Program-made: the position numbers and the translations under genes
NCBI GenBank assembly: GCA_035282865.1
Contig: DATEVB010000067.1
Location: 1-6,232 of the forward strand
DNA from: UBA4744 sp035282865
GTDB taxonomy: Bacteria; Actinomycetota; Acidimicrobiia; Spongiisociales; UBA4744
Direction of reading: 5' to 3'
DNA: 6,232 nt
Notes under the pieces: model-generated
Database searches by the model: none
The model's input: the letters and a program-made list of their open reading frames with translations, nothing else
What the model was told of the DNA's origin: nothing
In this document: positions 5,469 to 6,232 of the stretch, in pieces
Numbering within the stretch: the stretch's first letter is position 1
How the letters are laid out: each line of letters starts with the position of its first letter

Positions 5469-6232
5469 ATGCGACGCACCCTCACTCCTCAGGACCTCTG
5501 GAAAATCCCCCGGGTCGGCCAACCGGCCCCCGCCCCGGACGGCAGCTTCGTAGTCGTTCCCGTCACCACCTACGACCTGGACAAGAACAAGGGCACCACC
5601 CGGCTGTACCGGGTTGCGAACGGCCGGGTCGATCCACTCACCGCTTCCGATCGTTCGAGCACCGCTCCCGTGATCAGCCCGGACGGCGCCCGAATGGCCT
5701 TCCTGCGCGACGTCGACGAGCTACCGCAACTCCACGTGATGCACCTCGGTGGCGGCGAGGCCGAGCTGCTCACCAATATGCCGCTCGGCGTTGCCGGACT
5801 CAAGTGGTTGCCGGACGGCTCGGGCCTGATATTCCTGGCGCCCCTCTTCAAAGAAGCCCTCGACGTCGAGGCCACCCGCCGGCTCGTTGCATCCCGCCGG
5901 GAAGACCCCGTGAAGGTTCACGTCACCGAAGACCGGGTATTTCGCTATTGGGACCGCTGGCTCACCGACGGCAAGGTCCCCCATGTGTTCCGGCTCGACC
6001 TGACCTCCGGCGAGACAACCTGTCTCACTCCGGGCTCCACTCGCTGGTGGAACTGGGAAACACCCGGCGACAACTTCGATGTTGCTCCCGACGGCCGGGA
6101 AATCGCCTTCTCGGCCGACACGAGCGAACCACCCCACGATCAACCTAGCTTTGCCGTCTTCACGGTGCCGGTAGAGGGCGGCGTCGTCACCTGTCTGACA
6201 CCCGACGGAAGTGGCCACGAGCGGCGTCCCCG
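5469..6232 (+). CDS. S9-family (prolyl oligopeptidase/acylaminoacyl peptidase-like) serine peptidase, N-terminal propeller only (3' end outside window)
   Basis: The frame is open from ATG 5469 to the window end, giving 254 visible residues and no stop. The start TPQDLWKIPRVGQPAPAPDG is typical of S9 peptidases related to acylaminoacyl peptidase and dipeptidyl peptidases. It is followed by propeller blades with APDG (22), SPDG (70), LPDG (114) and APDG (206). The segment VTEDRVFRYWDRWLTDGKVPHVFRLDL (about 152-178) is characteristic of the propeller in this group. Known members hydrolyse short peptides: the propeller gates access to a C-terminal alpha/beta-hydrolase domain with a Ser-Asp-His triad. 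That domain lies beyond the window, so activity cannot be confirmed. No signal peptide is visible, so a cytoplasmic location is likely, unlike the upstream lipoprotein. The tight spacing to the lipoprotein gene suggests co-expression. Confidence 0.9.
   Translation, partial: MRRTLTPQDLWKIPRVGQPAPAPDGSFVVVPVTTYDLDKNKGTTRLYRVANGRVDPLTASDRSSTAPVISPDGARMAFLRDVDELPQLHVMHLGGGEAELLTNMPLGVAGLKWLPDGSGLIFLAPLFKEALDVEATRRLVASRREDPVKVHVTEDRVFRYWDRWLTDGKVPHVFRLDLTSGETTCLTPGSTRWWNWETPGDNFDVAPDGREIAFSADTSEPPHDQPSFAVFTVPVEGGVVTCLTPDGSGHERRP

Overview
The window is a compact, high-GC stretch of bacterial chromosome. Intergenic gaps are short, third codon positions are mostly G or C, and the gene content is ordinary housekeeping. 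The NfuA-type protein, the orphan ATP-grasp ligase, the short amylomaltase and the S9 peptidase would fit an actinobacterial-type genome (for example an Acidimicrobiia-like lineage). That placement is inference; no rRNA or marker gene in the window fixes the taxonomy. I see no mobile element, CRISPR array, tRNA or rRNA.

Layout, left to right. (1) Positions 1-368 (+) hold the C-terminal part of a Sir2/CobB-type NAD-dependent deacylase, cut by the window edge. (2) Roughly 374-676 (+) hold a small protein of unknown function. Its reading frame is clearly coding before the first ATG, GTG or TTG in that frame, so it has either a rare CTG start or a one-base frameshift next to its real ATG. (3) 687-1301 (-) hold a NfuA-type Fe-S carrier, convergent with the small gene. 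(4) A 76-bp divergent intergenic region (1302-1377) separates nfu from the next gene. (5) 1378-2604 (+) hold an ATP-grasp ligase of unknown substrate. (6) 2646-4142 (+) hold a 4-alpha-glucanotransferase (MalQ, GH77) with all three catalytic residues. (7) A 72-bp gap (4143-4214) contains a candidate promoter and a perfect 10-bp palindrome. (8) 4215-5459 (+) hold a predicted lipoprotein with a TolB-like beta-propeller. (9) 5469 to the window end (+) hold the N-terminal beta-propeller of a cytoplasmic S9-family (prolyl oligopeptidase) peptidase, cut by the window edge.

How the genes relate: ATP-grasp and malQ are co-directional with a 41-bp gap and may be co-transcribed, though no shared pathway is obvious. 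The lipoprotein and peptidase are tightly coupled: the peptidase ribosome-binding site overlaps the lipoprotein stop codon. They are the best candidates for a functional pair. sir2 and the small gene also abut. I found no evidence of a new multi-gene system. The points most worth checking are the start or frameshift of the small gene, the promoter and palindrome before the lipoprotein, and the substrate of the ATP-grasp enzyme.
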